Translations under genes and position numbers: made by a program
DNA from: DASQZK01 sp963771005
GTDB taxonomy: Bacteria; Bacteroidota; Bacteroidia; Bacteroidales; GCA-2748055
Reading direction: 5' to 3'
Assembly: GCA_963771005.1 (NCBI GenBank)
Contig: CAVYRO010000008.1
Span: 434,001-498,000 of the forward strand
Length of the DNA stretch: 64,000 bases
Notes under the pieces: generated by a model
Told to the model about the DNA's origin: nothing
The model's input: the letters and a program-made list of their open reading frames with translations, nothing else
Database searches by the model: none
Shown: positions 44,284 through 53,002 of the stretch, piece after piece
Numbering within the stretch: position 1 is the stretch's first letter
Layout of the letters: each line of letters starts with the position of its first letter

Positions 44284-45900
44284 TCATTTTTCACCCTTAT
44301 ATACTTGCAGTTTGGAACGGTACAGGTTATCCTGCGTCATAACATCAACAGCTTTCCTGAAAATAGGGTCCTTCTGGTTGTATATCTCATAGAAGGCCTC
44401 TGTATCCCAAAGATCACGTGCAATATAAGCTTTGACAAGCATGCTGATCATCTCCTTGCTTGTGGCAAATTCTTCCTTATTAAATTTTACGCCCTGCTTT
44501 TCGCCGTATTGTCTAAGTTCGGTGAGGATTGCCGGCGTAACGGTAAAATTCTTATCGAAATCAGCAAATTCCGGATACGAGGTATGCAATGTTTTCCTGT
44601 TGTTGTCTACATATTCGAGGATGAACTGGTTAAGAACGCCCTGGCTGATCAGATCCCTGTAATAATCGGAATAAGCGGTGGTATCGATGGGCACGAGGTA
44701 ATCGGGAAGTATCCCGCCTCCCCCGAAAACGATTCTGTTTTTAAGCAATGTGTGATATTTCAGGGAATCCGGAAAATGCTTGGTGTCCTCCCCGCTCAAC
44801 TCCCCGGAATTGTAGCGCTCCAGTAGTTCATGAGAATAAGCATCGAATCCTTCCGTATAGGGTTTTTGGATGAGGCGGCCCGCCGGGGTGAAATATCTGG
44901 CGACGGTGAGCCGGATCTCGGAACCGTCATTCAATTCGAACCTACCCTGAACCAGTCCTTTTCCAAAAGAACGCCGTCCTACAAGTACGGCGCGATCCCA
45001 GTCCTGCATTGCCCCGGAAACAATCTCAGAGGCAGAGGCAGAAGTTTCATCGATCATGAGAACTAGCTTTCCATTTTCGAAGGAGCCCTTGTCCGTCGAG
45101 TAATAATTCCTTCGGGGGTTATGAACGCCTTCCGTATATACGATCATTCTCCTGCCGGCCAGGAATTGATCGGCGAGGTCGATGGCCACATAAAGATATC
45201 CTCCCCCATTGCCCGACAGATCAAGGATCATATCCTGCATTCCTTCGGACTGGAGTTTACTCATGGCCTCATTGAATTCATCCATGGTTGTGTTGGAGAA
45301 ACGGGCCAGCTTGATATATCCCACGTTGTCATTGATCATGTAGGAGGCATCGATACTGAATATAGGAATCTCGTCCCGGGTAATTGTAAAATCCAGAATT
45401 TTGTCCACGTGCCTTCGCTTAATGCTCACACTCACCTTAGTGCCCTTTGGTCCCTTCAGCTTTTTCATTACATCGAGATTGGTAATGCCGTTACCTGCGA
45501 CATTTTCCCCGTCGATCTTCACGATACGGTCACCTGCACGGATCCCGACCTTCTCAGATGGGCCACCGGAGATGGGATTTACGATGAAAATGGTATCATC
45601 CAGGATATTGAAGGAAACGCCGATCCCCTCAAATCCGCCTTCCAGTTGCTCCTGGGCAGCAGCAACCTCTTCCTTGCTGAGATAAGTGGAGTGAGGATCA
45701 AGGTCATGAAGCATATTGCGCAGGACTTTTCCCACAAGCTTATCTTCATTGACCGTATCCACATAATACCGTGAAATATCATTAAGAACTTCACCGAATT
45801 TAAGGGATTGTTCGGTAATCTGTCCAAAACCGGTAGCTGTGAAAAGCGCCGAGATGCAGGTCAGAAGGATAACAAATCTTTTAAATCTCATAAGAATCAT
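44284..45900 (-). CDS. S41 family C-terminal processing peptidase
   Basis: The protein has 538 residues with a signal peptide (FVILLTCISALFTATGFG); a Met three codons in (45891) is an alternative start. A helical N-domain (LNDISRYYVDTVNEDKLV) precedes a PDZ domain (about 90-180; GIGVSFNILDD, VGIRAGDRIVKIDGENV) and the S41 core (about 190-360). The catalytic Ser lies in DETSASASEIVSGAMQDWDRA and the Lys in GRRSFGKGLVQ. A C-terminal alpha-helical extension follows. Such proteases trim envelope proteins. It is probably periplasmic and stands alone, with a 298-base gap to guaA upstream. Confidence 0.93.
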   Translation of the reverse strand: MILMRFKRFVILLTCISALFTATGFGQITEQSLKFGEVLNDISRYYVDTVNEDKLVGKVLRNMLHDLDPHSTYLSKEEVAAAQEQLEGGFEGIGVSFNILDDTIFIVNPISGGPSEKVGIRAGDRIVKIDGENVAGNGITNLDVMKKLKGPKGTKVSVSIKRRHVDKILDFTITRDEIPIFSIDASYMINDNVGYIKLARFSNTTMDEFNEAMSKLQSEGMQDMILDLSGNGGGYLYVAIDLADQFLAGRRMIVYTEGVHNPRRNYYSTDKGSFENGKLVLMIDETSASASEIVSGAMQDWDRAVLVGRRSFGKGLVQGRFELNDGSEIRLTVARYFTPAGRLIQKPYTEGFDAYSHELLERYNSGELSGEDTKHFPDSLKYHTLLKNRIVFGGGGILPDYLVPIDTTAYSDYYRDLISQGVLNQFILEYVDNNRKTLHTSYPEFADFDKNFTVTPAILTELRQYGEKQGVKFNKEEFATSKEMISMLVKAYIARDLWDTEAFYEIYNQKDPIFRKAVDVMTQDNLYRSKLQVYKGEK

Positions 45901-46175
45901 AGTTTTAATGTGGTTTCAGGGAACCCTCAAATCCTTTCTGACTGAAGATTCGTGACATAGTGCCACCCTACAGATCGCTCTTTTCTTTCCCGGTATCATG
46001 CAGTTTTTGCATTCTTGTAAAATAAACCGACCTGGATTTGATTTCTGCCCGGTCTCAGTTACAATGTTCCATACATTTCTGATGCCTGCATTCATGTAAA
46101 TCCCCTGATCCCGGTTCAGAGAAAGGAATTATTGTAAGTAACAATCCCGCAATTTAAATTGTTGATCTATAATAG

Positions 46176-46197
46176 AAAAAACAGGATTCACATCCTG
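46176..46197 (-). terminator. Intrinsic terminator of guaA
   Basis: On the minus strand CAGGAT-GTGA-ATCCTG is followed directly by six T residues. It begins immediately after the guaA stop codon. The remaining gap up to the S41 protease start at 45900 holds no further feature that I recognise. Confidence 0.85.
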
Positions 46198-46198
46198 C

Positions 46199-47737
46199 TC
46201 ATTCCCATTCGATAGTCGCCGGCGGCTTTGAACTTATATCGTAAACCACCCGGTTAATTCCTTTGATCCTGTTTATGATCTCGTTGGAAACTTTCCCCAG
46301 GAATTCATACGGCAGGTGTGACCAGTCCGCGGTCATACCATCAGTGGAACCTACCGCCCTGAGCGCTACCACATTTTCATAAGTCCGCTCGTCGCCCATC
46401 ACTCCCACGGACTGAACAGGAAGAAGGATTACCGCAGCCTGCCATACCCGATGGTAAAAGCCGTATTTTTTCAGGGCGGAAATGAAGATATCATCGGCTT
46501 CCTGTAAAATGCTTATTTTTTCAGGAGTTACCTCTCCGAGAATGCGGATCGCCAGGCCCGGGCCGGGAAAGGGATGCCTGCCGATCAATGTTTCAGGCAA
46601 TTCCAGGGCTTTCCCCACTCGTCTCACTTCATCCTTGAATAGAAGTTTAAGGGGTTCGACGATCTTCAGGTGCATTTTTTCCGGAAGCCCTCCCACATTA
46701 TGATGTGACTTAATCGTTGCCGAGGGTCCGTTCACCGATACAGACTCGATCACGTCGGGGTAAATTGTACCCTGGCCGAGCCATTTCACATCCATTATCT
46801 TATGTGCCTCTTCGTCGAAAACCTCGATGAAGTTTTTGCCGATACTCTTACGTTTCAGTTCAGGTTCGCTGATCCCTGCAAGTCCGTCCAGGAATTTTTT
46901 CCGTGCATCCACTCCCCTTACATTGAGACCAAGATGTTTGTATGAATCGAGTACCTGCGGAAATTCATTTTTTCGCAAGAGGCCGTTATCCACGAATATG
47001 CAATTGAGTTTATCCCCGATCGCACGGTGCAAAAGAATGGCGGCAACCGACGAATCCACTCCGCCCGAAAGACCAAGAACGACCCTGTCATTGCCGATCG
47101 TCTTTTTTAATTCCTGAACTGTCGATTCGATGAAGGAAAGCGGAGTCCAGTCCTGATGACAGCCACAGATCTCCGAAACAAAATTTTTAAGAATTACCGA
47201 GCCTTCCGTGGTGTGATACACTTCGGGATGGAACTGGAGACCGTAGGTTTTTTCACCCTCCACTGCAAATGCACCGACACGGATATCGCCCGTACTTGCA
47301 ATGATCTGAAACCCGGAAGGCAGCTTCATGATCGTATCCCCATGTGACATCCAGACCTGCGTATTCGGGGAGATGCCGTTCAGGAGCGGACTCTTTGTAT
47401 CCATATATTCCAGCCTTGCCCTCCCGTATTCGCGGGTTCCCGACGGCTCCACCTCGCCTCCCGAATGCTGGGCCAGGTATTGAGCACCATAACAGATACC
47501 GAGGACAGGTATTGAACCGGTTATGTGATCGATCGATGGGAAGGGAGCATTTACATCCCTTACCGAATAAGGGCTTCCGGAAAGAACCAGGCCCTTCACA
47601 GAACTGTCGGGCCCGGGAAAGGCATTATAAGGATAGATCTCACAGTAAACATTCAGTTCCCTTATACGGCGTGCGATCAGCTGGGTATATTGTGATCCGA
47701 AATCGAGGATCAGTATCTTTTCGGTAATTTTCGTCAT
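46199..47737 (-). CDS. guaA: GMP synthase (glutamine-hydrolysing)
   Basis: The protein has 512 residues, full length. It converts XMP to GMP. The N-terminal class I amidotransferase begins ILDFGSQYTQLIARRIREL, with the catalytic Cys in LGICYGAQYLA (about residue 80) and the His-Glu pair in LQFHPEVYHT (about 170). The ATP-pyrophosphatase domain has the P-loop GLSGGVDSSVAA (about 223-234). The C-terminal dimerisation domain ends in the usual PPATIEWE. It is a single-gene unit with its own promoter-like box and terminator. Confidence 0.98.
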   Translation of the reverse strand: MTKITEKILILDFGSQYTQLIARRIRELNVYCEIYPYNAFPGPDSSVKGLVLSGSPYSVRDVNAPFPSIDHITGSIPVLGICYGAQYLAQHSGGEVEPSGTREYGRARLEYMDTKSPLLNGISPNTQVWMSHGDTIMKLPSGFQIIASTGDIRVGAFAVEGEKTYGLQFHPEVYHTTEGSVILKNFVSEICGCHQDWTPLSFIESTVQELKKTIGNDRVVLGLSGGVDSSVAAILLHRAIGDKLNCIFVDNGLLRKNEFPQVLDSYKHLGLNVRGVDARKKFLDGLAGISEPELKRKSIGKNFIEVFDEEAHKIMDVKWLGQGTIYPDVIESVSVNGPSATIKSHHNVGGLPEKMHLKIVEPLKLLFKDEVRRVGKALELPETLIGRHPFPGPGLAIRILGEVTPEKISILQEADDIFISALKKYGFYHRVWQAAVILLPVQSVGVMGDERTYENVVALRAVGSTDGMTADWSHLPYEFLGKVSNEIINRIKGINRVVYDISSKPPATIEWE

Positions 47738-47754
47738 AAGATATTTTGTGACTG

Positions 47755-47762
47755 CAAAATTA
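47755..47762 (-). promoter_or_regulatory. Probable guaA -7 promoter box
   Basis: TAATTTTG on the minus strand matches TAnnTTTG, 17 bases before the start codon, so the leader would be very short. No purine riboswitch-like structure is visible in the 57-base gap. Confidence 0.35.
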
Positions 47763-47794
47763 ATAATCTATTCCTGATTGTTCAGCGTATGAGC

Positions 47795-48730
47795 TTAATC
47801 CCTTGTCGCCCTCTCCCGTTCAAGCTCAAACGTATCGCCGTCGTTCACGAGGTAGGATTCGGGAAAAACCTGCCTTGCCTCTTCAAGAAGGGGTTCCAGT
47901 TCCCGGTAACGCGATGAAAAATGTCCGAGAAGCAGTTTACCGGCACCTGCAGCCTTCGCGATCTCTGCAGCCTGTTCCGAGGTGGAGTGAAGGGTGGTAC
48001 CGGCAAGCTCCGTGTCCTGCTTCATGAATGTGGCCTCATGATAAAGGAGGTCGGCATTCCGGATGTTTTCTACAATCCCGGGATCATATACGGTATCGGT
48101 GCAATAAGCGTACGAGCGTGTTTTCCAGGGAGGAAGGGTCAGTTCCTCATTTGGGACCACGGCACCGTCGGAAAGAATGAGATCCGCACCTTTCTTTATA
48201 TCGACGACCTGGGATACCAGGGGTTTGTAAATATCAAGCGCCTCTTTTTTCACATTCAGTTCCACGGGTTTTTCACGAAAGAGGAAACCGCTGGTAGGTA
48301 TCCTGTGTTGCAGTGGAAAGGCAGTGACCTCCACTCTTTCATCTTCAAAAATAACAGACGGGCCACGGTGTCCGACTGGATGCATGATTATATTGAAGTC
48401 CCCGGCCTGGGCGAAATTTTTCCTGTAAAACCCAAGGACTTCATTCAGTTCGCCGGGGCCGTGGATATGCATGTCGTTTTTCCGGCCCAGGAGCTGAAAG
48501 CTCGAAAGAAGTCCAAAAAGTCCGAAGATATGATCGCCGTGCATATGAGAAATGAAGATCCGGTTGATCCTGCCCATGGGACATTTGAACCTGCGAAGTT
48601 GTATCTGGGTGCCTTCTCCGCAATCGATCAAAAAAAACCGCTCATTTACATTGAGCAAATGAGCGGTCGGGAAACGTTTCGAAGTGGGCAATGCTGAACT
48701 ACTGCCCAATATGGTCAAAGAAAATGTCAC
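47795..48730 (-). CDS. rnz: Ribonuclease Z (tRNA 3'-processing endonuclease)
   Basis: The protein has 311 residues, as usual for the short form. The metallo-beta-lactamase core shows IDCGEGTQIQLRR (about 36-48), the zinc motif ISHMHGDHIFGL (about 59-70), the exosite arm region, LLYHEATFM (about 214) and LLGHFSSRY (about 276). It cuts the 3' trailer of tRNA precursors that lack CCA. The gene starts five bases after a STAS gene ends, an arrangement suggesting translational coupling. Confidence 0.96.
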   Translation of the reverse strand: MTFSLTILGSSSALPTSKRFPTAHLLNVNERFFLIDCGEGTQIQLRRFKCPMGRINRIFISHMHGDHIFGLFGLLSSFQLLGRKNDMHIHGPGELNEVLGFYRKNFAQAGDFNIIMHPVGHRGPSVIFEDERVEVTAFPLQHRIPTSGFLFREKPVELNVKKEALDIYKPLVSQVVDIKKGADLILSDGAVVPNEELTLPPWKTRSYAYCTDTVYDPGIVENIRNADLLYHEATFMKQDTELAGTTLHSTSEQAAEIAKAAGAGKLLLGHFSSRYRELEPLLEEARQVFPESYLVNDGDTFELERERATRD

Positions 48731-48735
48731 TGTTT

Positions 48736-49095
48736 TCAGTCCTGATTTTTTTCAGCATTCCTGATCATATCCATACCCTCCTCAACAGTGTCGGCAATAT
48801 TAAGAACGGTGTCGAGCTGGGAGATGGTTATCAGCCTTTCGACAGCATCGTTCAGACCCGTAAGGACAAAAACACCGCCGGCGTTTTTGCAAAGACGGTT
48901 TGCAACAAGGATTGCACTGAGACCGGAAGAATCACAATAGCGGCAATTTCTCAGATCGAGAATTATGTTTTTTTCGCCGTTACCGGATATTAGCACTAAC
49001 TCTGATTTCAGTGTGGGTGCAATATGCGTATCCAATTTTTCTTCCAATACTTTGATCAAAGTATGGCTTTCTAATTTGTCAGTTTTAAATTCCAT
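48736..49095 (-). CDS. STAS domain protein (anti-sigma-factor-antagonist type)
   Basis: The protein has 119 residues, a single STAS domain. DLRNCRYCDSSGLSAILVANRL has the phosphorylatable Ser (Ser56 or Ser57). It starts with MEFKTDKLESHTLIKVLEEKLDT, typical of Bacteroidetes STAS proteins that sit before rnz. It is likely part of a partner-switch with a GHKL kinase encoded elsewhere. A TAnnTTTG box overlaps the end of rpsA just upstream (49115-49122). It is not a close copy of the STAS protein at 32495-32830. Confidence 0.88.
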   Translation of the reverse strand: MEFKTDKLESHTLIKVLEEKLDTHIAPTLKSELVLISGNGEKNIILDLRNCRYCDSSGLSAILVANRLCKNAGGVFVLTGLNDAVERLITISQLDTVLNIADTVEEGMDMIRNAEKNQD

Positions 49096-49114
49096 TGCCG
49101 AAAAATTTAATTTA

Positions 49115-49122
49115 CAAAGCTA
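49115..49122 (-). promoter_or_regulatory. Probable -7 box of the STAS-rnz pair
   Basis: TAGCTTTG on the minus strand is a perfect TAnnTTTG, 20 bases before the STAS start and just after the rpsA stop codon. No -33 element was recognised. Confidence 0.4.
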
Positions 49123-49124
49123 AT

Positions 49125-51317
49125 TTATGAATTTTCTTCGTCTTTTTCAGCATTTTTTTTCTCATTCTCTTCCATTTCTGATTTTAATGCAGCAAGTTCG
49201 GAAATATCACCCAGAGTTGTCTTCTCGATGTTCTGCCTGATTTTCTTCTGAGTTTTCTTGGTGGCCGTTTCGACAGCCTTCTTATCAGATTCATTCTTAG
49301 ATCTTTGCTCATCTTCGAATACCCTGCTGTGTGATACGATGATCTTCTTCGCCGATTTGGAAAACTCGATCACTTTGAATTCGAGTCTTTCATCTGCCTT
49401 CGCCTGTGTGCCATCTTCCTTAACGAGATGCTTGGGAGTGGCAAAACCTTCCACCCCGTATGGCAGGGCTACAACGGCGCCTTTTTCGGTAAGTTCGATG
49501 ATGGTTCCTTCATGAACAGAACCCACTTCAAAAATGGTTTCGAATACATCCCACGGATTTTCTTCGAGCTGCTTGTGACCGAGGCTCAGCCTGCGATTCT
49601 CCTTGTCGATTTCGAGAACGACTACCTCAATGTCCTCTCCGATGTTAGTAAATTCGGCAGGGTGCTTAATCTTTTTCGTCCATGAGAGATCGGAAATATG
49701 GATCAATCCATCAACACCTTCTTCGATTTCAACGAAAACGCCAAAGTTGGTGAAATTGCGTACTTTGGCTGTGTGCCTTGTTCCAACCGCATATTTCTCA
49801 TCAATCTTTTCCCAGGGATCGGTTTTGAGCTGTTTCATGCCGAGCGACATTTTCCGGTCGTCGCGGTCGAGAGTCAGCACAACGGCTTCGATTTCATCAC
49901 CTACCTTAAGGAATTCCTGGGCACTGCGCAGATGCTGTGACCATGACATTTCGGAGACGTGGATGAGACCTTCAACTCCCGGTGCAATTTCAACAAATGC
50001 ACCATAATCGGCCATTACCACTACCCTGCCTTTAACCTTATCACCCACTTTCAGATTTTCATCGAGCGAATCCCACGGATGCGGGGTAAGCTGCTTGAGA
50101 CCCAGTGCAATTCTCTTCTTGTCATCATCGAAGTCAAGGATCACCACATTGAGTTTCTGGTCGAGCTGGACGATCTCCTCGGGGTGGTTTACACGGCCCC
50201 AGGAAAGATCCGTAATATGGATAAGACCGTCGACTCCGCCAAGATCGATAAATACACCATAGGAGGTGATATTTTTAACGGTTCCTTCGAGAACCTGTCC
50301 TTTTTCGAGTTTGGCAATGATCTCTTTCTTCTGCTGTTCGAGTTCTTCTTCAATAAGTGCTTTGTGGGAAACAACTACGTTCTTGAATTCGTGGTTGATC
50401 TTTACAACCTTGAATTCCATGTTCTTTCCGACGTATGCATCGTAATCGCGGATGGGTTTTACATCGATCTGGGAACCGGGAAGGAAAGCTTCAATTCCGA
50501 AAACATCGACAATCATGCCGCCTTTGGTTCTGCACTTGATATAACCCTTGATGACCTCGTCCTGGTCGAGTGCCTGGTTCACCCGGTCCCATGACTTCAT
50601 AGCCCGGGCTTTCTTATGTGAAAGCACCAACTGGCCTTTCTTATCTTCCTTACTTTCAACGTAGACTTCGACTGTGTCGCCCGGTTTGAGATCCGGATTA
50701 TACCTGAACTCGTTCAGGCTGACTACGCCTTCGGATTTGTAACCGATGTTGATCACGACTTCTCTCTTGTTCATGGAGATCACGGTGCCGTCGGTTACTT
50801 CATTCTCGGCAACAGTGGAAAGTGTCTCGTTGTATCTTTCTTCATATTTCGACTGTTCGCTTTTGGATACCTCAATGGCACCCTCTTCAAATGCATCCCA
50901 GTCAAAATCATCGAATCCGGAATTGTCCCCGTTTCCGGAGACGGTCACCGGACCGGCTTTCTCTTCGTTGACATCCGTTGCGGTAACAGGCTCTTCAGCC
51001 ATTCCGGCTTCGGCAACGGGAGTTTCATCTTCAGCGGTTGCAGATTCTTCCGGTTGGATTTCGTTTACAGGTCCTTCCGTGGTTTCCGAAATCCCGGCAA
51101 CGGGCTGTTCACTGGCTGCGGGGATATTTTCTTCTTCCGCTTCTGCCTGTGTTTCGGAATTTACTTCTTCGACCTGGATCTCTTCGGATTTTTCCACGTC
51201 GGTTACATGATCAGTAAGTTCAATTGTTTGATCCTCAGTAATTTCCTGTTCCTTGTTTTCTACATTCTCAACGCTCTCAGCGTTTTCATTGATGTTTTTC
51301 TTTTCTTCTTCTGTCAT
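49125..51317 (-). CDS. rpsA: 30S ribosomal protein S1 with long acidic N-terminal extension
   Basis: The protein has 730 residues, considerably longer than the usual 550-600. Residues 1 to about 150 are highly acidic, low-complexity and rich in Glu, Ala, Val and Thr. Six S1 RNA-binding domains follow from about residue 172: VTDGTVISMNKREVVINIGYK, VIKGYIKCRTKGGMIVDVFG, VLEGTVKNITSYGVFIDLGG, KVKGRVVVMADYGAFVEIAP, RHTAKVRNFTNFGVFVEIEE and VHEGTIIELTEKGAVVALPY each mark one. A charged tail ends the protein. It binds mRNA at the small subunit and helps initiation, which matters in Bacteroidetes with their weak Shine-Dalgarno sites. Confidence 0.95.
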   Translation of the reverse strand: MTEEEKKNINENAESVENVENKEQEITEDQTIELTDHVTDVEKSEEIQVEEVNSETQAEAEEENIPAASEQPVAGISETTEGPVNEIQPEESATAEDETPVAEAGMAEEPVTATDVNEEKAGPVTVSGNGDNSGFDDFDWDAFEEGAIEVSKSEQSKYEERYNETLSTVAENEVTDGTVISMNKREVVINIGYKSEGVVSLNEFRYNPDLKPGDTVEVYVESKEDKKGQLVLSHKKARAMKSWDRVNQALDQDEVIKGYIKCRTKGGMIVDVFGIEAFLPGSQIDVKPIRDYDAYVGKNMEFKVVKINHEFKNVVVSHKALIEEELEQQKKEIIAKLEKGQVLEGTVKNITSYGVFIDLGGVDGLIHITDLSWGRVNHPEEIVQLDQKLNVVILDFDDDKKRIALGLKQLTPHPWDSLDENLKVGDKVKGRVVVMADYGAFVEIAPGVEGLIHVSEMSWSQHLRSAQEFLKVGDEIEAVVLTLDRDDRKMSLGMKQLKTDPWEKIDEKYAVGTRHTAKVRNFTNFGVFVEIEEGVDGLIHISDLSWTKKIKHPAEFTNIGEDIEVVVLEIDKENRRLSLGHKQLEENPWDVFETIFEVGSVHEGTIIELTEKGAVVALPYGVEGFATPKHLVKEDGTQAKADERLEFKVIEFSKSAKKIIVSHSRVFEDEQRSKNESDKKAVETATKKTQKKIRQNIEKTTLGDISELAALKSEMEENEKKNAEKDEENS

Positions 51318-51373
51318 GAAAATAATTGATTTAATTCTAATAAATTGGACATTATAGTGCTTAATTCGAGGTG

Positions 51374-51401
51374 CAAAAGTATAAAAAGATTTACAAACAA
51401 A
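51374..51401 (-). promoter_or_regulatory. rpsA promoter
   Basis: On the minus strand TTTG (51398-51401) is followed after 16 bases by TACTTTTG (51374-51381), a perfect -7 box. The spacing is the same as in the siaBC promoter. The leader to the rpsA start would be about 50 bases. Confidence 0.5.
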
Positions 51402-51623
51402 CTATGCTTTTCCGGATAAATTATTGCTCAACCCGCTTTGAAATAAGCTGCTTATCTGTAAATTAGGTAGTCACGGCCGGTATTGGTTTTACCGGCATTC
51501 AAGATACAGGATTTATAAAATCTCATACAACTGGAAATTAGATCATTGGAATAATCAAATTCAAAAAATCCGTAAAAAACGCTGAGGGGAAGCGGCAAAA
51601 CTTGTAATTTTAGACTGATATTT

Positions 51624-51656
51624 CATCAAATCAACAAATCAATCAATCAACAAATC
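51624..51656. repeat. TCAACAAA-like repeat run before ugd
   Basis: ATCAAATCAACAAATCAATC and the following bases contain two exact TCAACAAA units (51631 and 51648) with degenerate copies between. The 8-mer is the same as in the tandem repeat at 28776-28807. Its edge is about 12 bases from the ugd start codon. Confidence 0.6.
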
Positions 51657-51667
51657 GATAAATATTC

Positions 51668-53002
51668 ATGAAGATCACCATCATCGGGACGGGATATGTC
51701 GGACTGGTTTCGGGAACCTGTTTTGCCGAGACGGGCATTACCGTTAACTGTGTAGATATCGACAGGGAGAAGATCAGCCTGCTGAACCGGGGGATCGTAC
51801 CCATATATGAACCTGGGCTGGAAGATATGATACGGATCAATGTTGATAAAAAGCGCCTGTTTTTCAGTACGGACCTTGAAGAATCCCTTCAGGACTGCGA
51901 GGCGGTCTTCATAGCTGTAGGCACGCCTCCCGGCGATGACGGCAGCGCCGATCTGACGCATGTGCTGAAAGTTGCTTCGGACATCGGACGGTGTATGAGA
52001 AACTATCTCCTGGTAGTAAACAAAAGTACAGTGCCCATCGGGACTGCGGAAAGGGTGCGGAATACCATTGCCTCCAAACTGTTGGAAAGACAGGTGAGCC
52101 TGGAATTCGATATGGCCTCGAATCCCGAATTTCTCAAAGAGGGCGACGCCATCCAGGATTTTCTCAAACCCGAGCGTATCGTTGTGGGTGTGGATACTGA
52201 AAGGGCTGAAAAGATCATGCGTAGATTGTACAATCCTTTTCTGCTGAACGGGCATCCCCTTCTATTCATGGATATTGCTTCGGCAGAAATGACAAAATAC
52301 ACTGCAAATGCAATGCTGGCAACTCGGATCAGTTTTATGAATGAGATCGCAAACCTGTGCGAGATCGTCGGTGCGGATGTCAACAATGTCAGGAAAGGGA
52401 TCGGCAGCGATTCCCGGATCGGTACAAAATTCATCTATCCGGGGGCGGGCTATGGCGGATCCTGCTTCCCCAAGGATGTAAAAGCCCTTATTCGCACTTC
52501 CGGCGATAATCATTATCCGCTGGAGATCCTGTCGGCCGTGGAAAGGGTGAATGAGCGGCAGAAACATGTCCTGCCCTCCAAGATCAGACATCATTTCAAC
52601 AATGACACGAAGGGAAAGAAGTTCGCTGTCTGGGGACTCTCCTTCAAGCCCAAAACAGACGATATGCGTGAAGCCCCATCCCTGACGATCATCAATGAAC
52701 TGCTGAAAGACGGGGCGACGGTAACGGGATACGATCCGGTAGCCATCCCCGAAGCCAGGCGCAGATTGGGTGACAGGATAATCTATTCAAAGGATATGTA
52801 CGATGCCCTGGATGGGGCCGATGCCCTTATCGTTATTACGGAATGGCCGGAATTCCGGGTGCTTAATTACCGGTTGATGGAGACATTAATGAGGGAAAAG
52901 ATTATCTTCGACGGCAGAAACATTTATGAACCCTCCGAATTGGCAGAAAACGGATTTATCTATTACAGCATCGGAAGAAAAACCCTTACGCCTAAAGTAT
53001 GA
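51668..53002 (+). CDS. ugd: UDP-glucose 6-dehydrogenase
   Basis: The protein has 444 residues. It oxidises UDP-glucose twice to UDP-glucuronate. The NAD-binding start is KITIIGTGYVGLVSGTCFAE; SNPEFLKEGDAIQDFLKPERIVVG (about 153-176) and the catalytic Cys in GAGYGGSCFPKDVKAL (about 258-273) are diagnostic, and VWGLSFKPKTDDMREAPSL begins the UDP-binding domain. The stop overlaps the next start by four bases (ATGA), so translation is coupled to the decarboxylase-like gene that uses its product. Confidence 0.96.
   Translation: MKITIIGTGYVGLVSGTCFAETGITVNCVDIDREKISLLNRGIVPIYEPGLEDMIRINVDKKRLFFSTDLEESLQDCEAVFIAVGTPPGDDGSADLTHVLKVASDIGRCMRNYLLVVNKSTVPIGTAERVRNTIASKLLERQVSLEFDMASNPEFLKEGDAIQDFLKPERIVVGVDTERAEKIMRRLYNPFLLNGHPLLFMDIASAEMTKYTANAMLATRISFMNEIANLCEIVGADVNNVRKGIGSDSRIGTKFIYPGAGYGGSCFPKDVKALIRTSGDNHYPLEILSAVERVNERQKHVLPSKIRHHFNNDTKGKKFAVWGLSFKPKTDDMREAPSLTIINELLKDGATVTGYDPVAIPEARRRLGDRIIYSKDMYDALDGADALIVITEWPEFRVLNYRLMETLMREKIIFDGRNIYEPSELAENGFIYYSIGRKTLTPKV

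Larger units (their letters stand above)
51318..51667. other. Divergent intergenic region between rpsA and ugd
   Basis: This AT-rich 350-base stretch carries the rpsA promoter near its left end and, near ugd, a run of TCAACAAA-like units (51624-51656) that ends just before the ATG. I see no small gene or RNA in the middle part. Confidence 0.6.

Noticed and set aside
47738..47794. Purine riboswitch before guaA
   Set aside because: The gap is only 57 bases and shows no purine-aptamer pairing.
47921..48697. 258-codon frame antisense to rnz
   Set aside because: It fully overlaps the well-supported rnz gene on the other strand and shows no domain.
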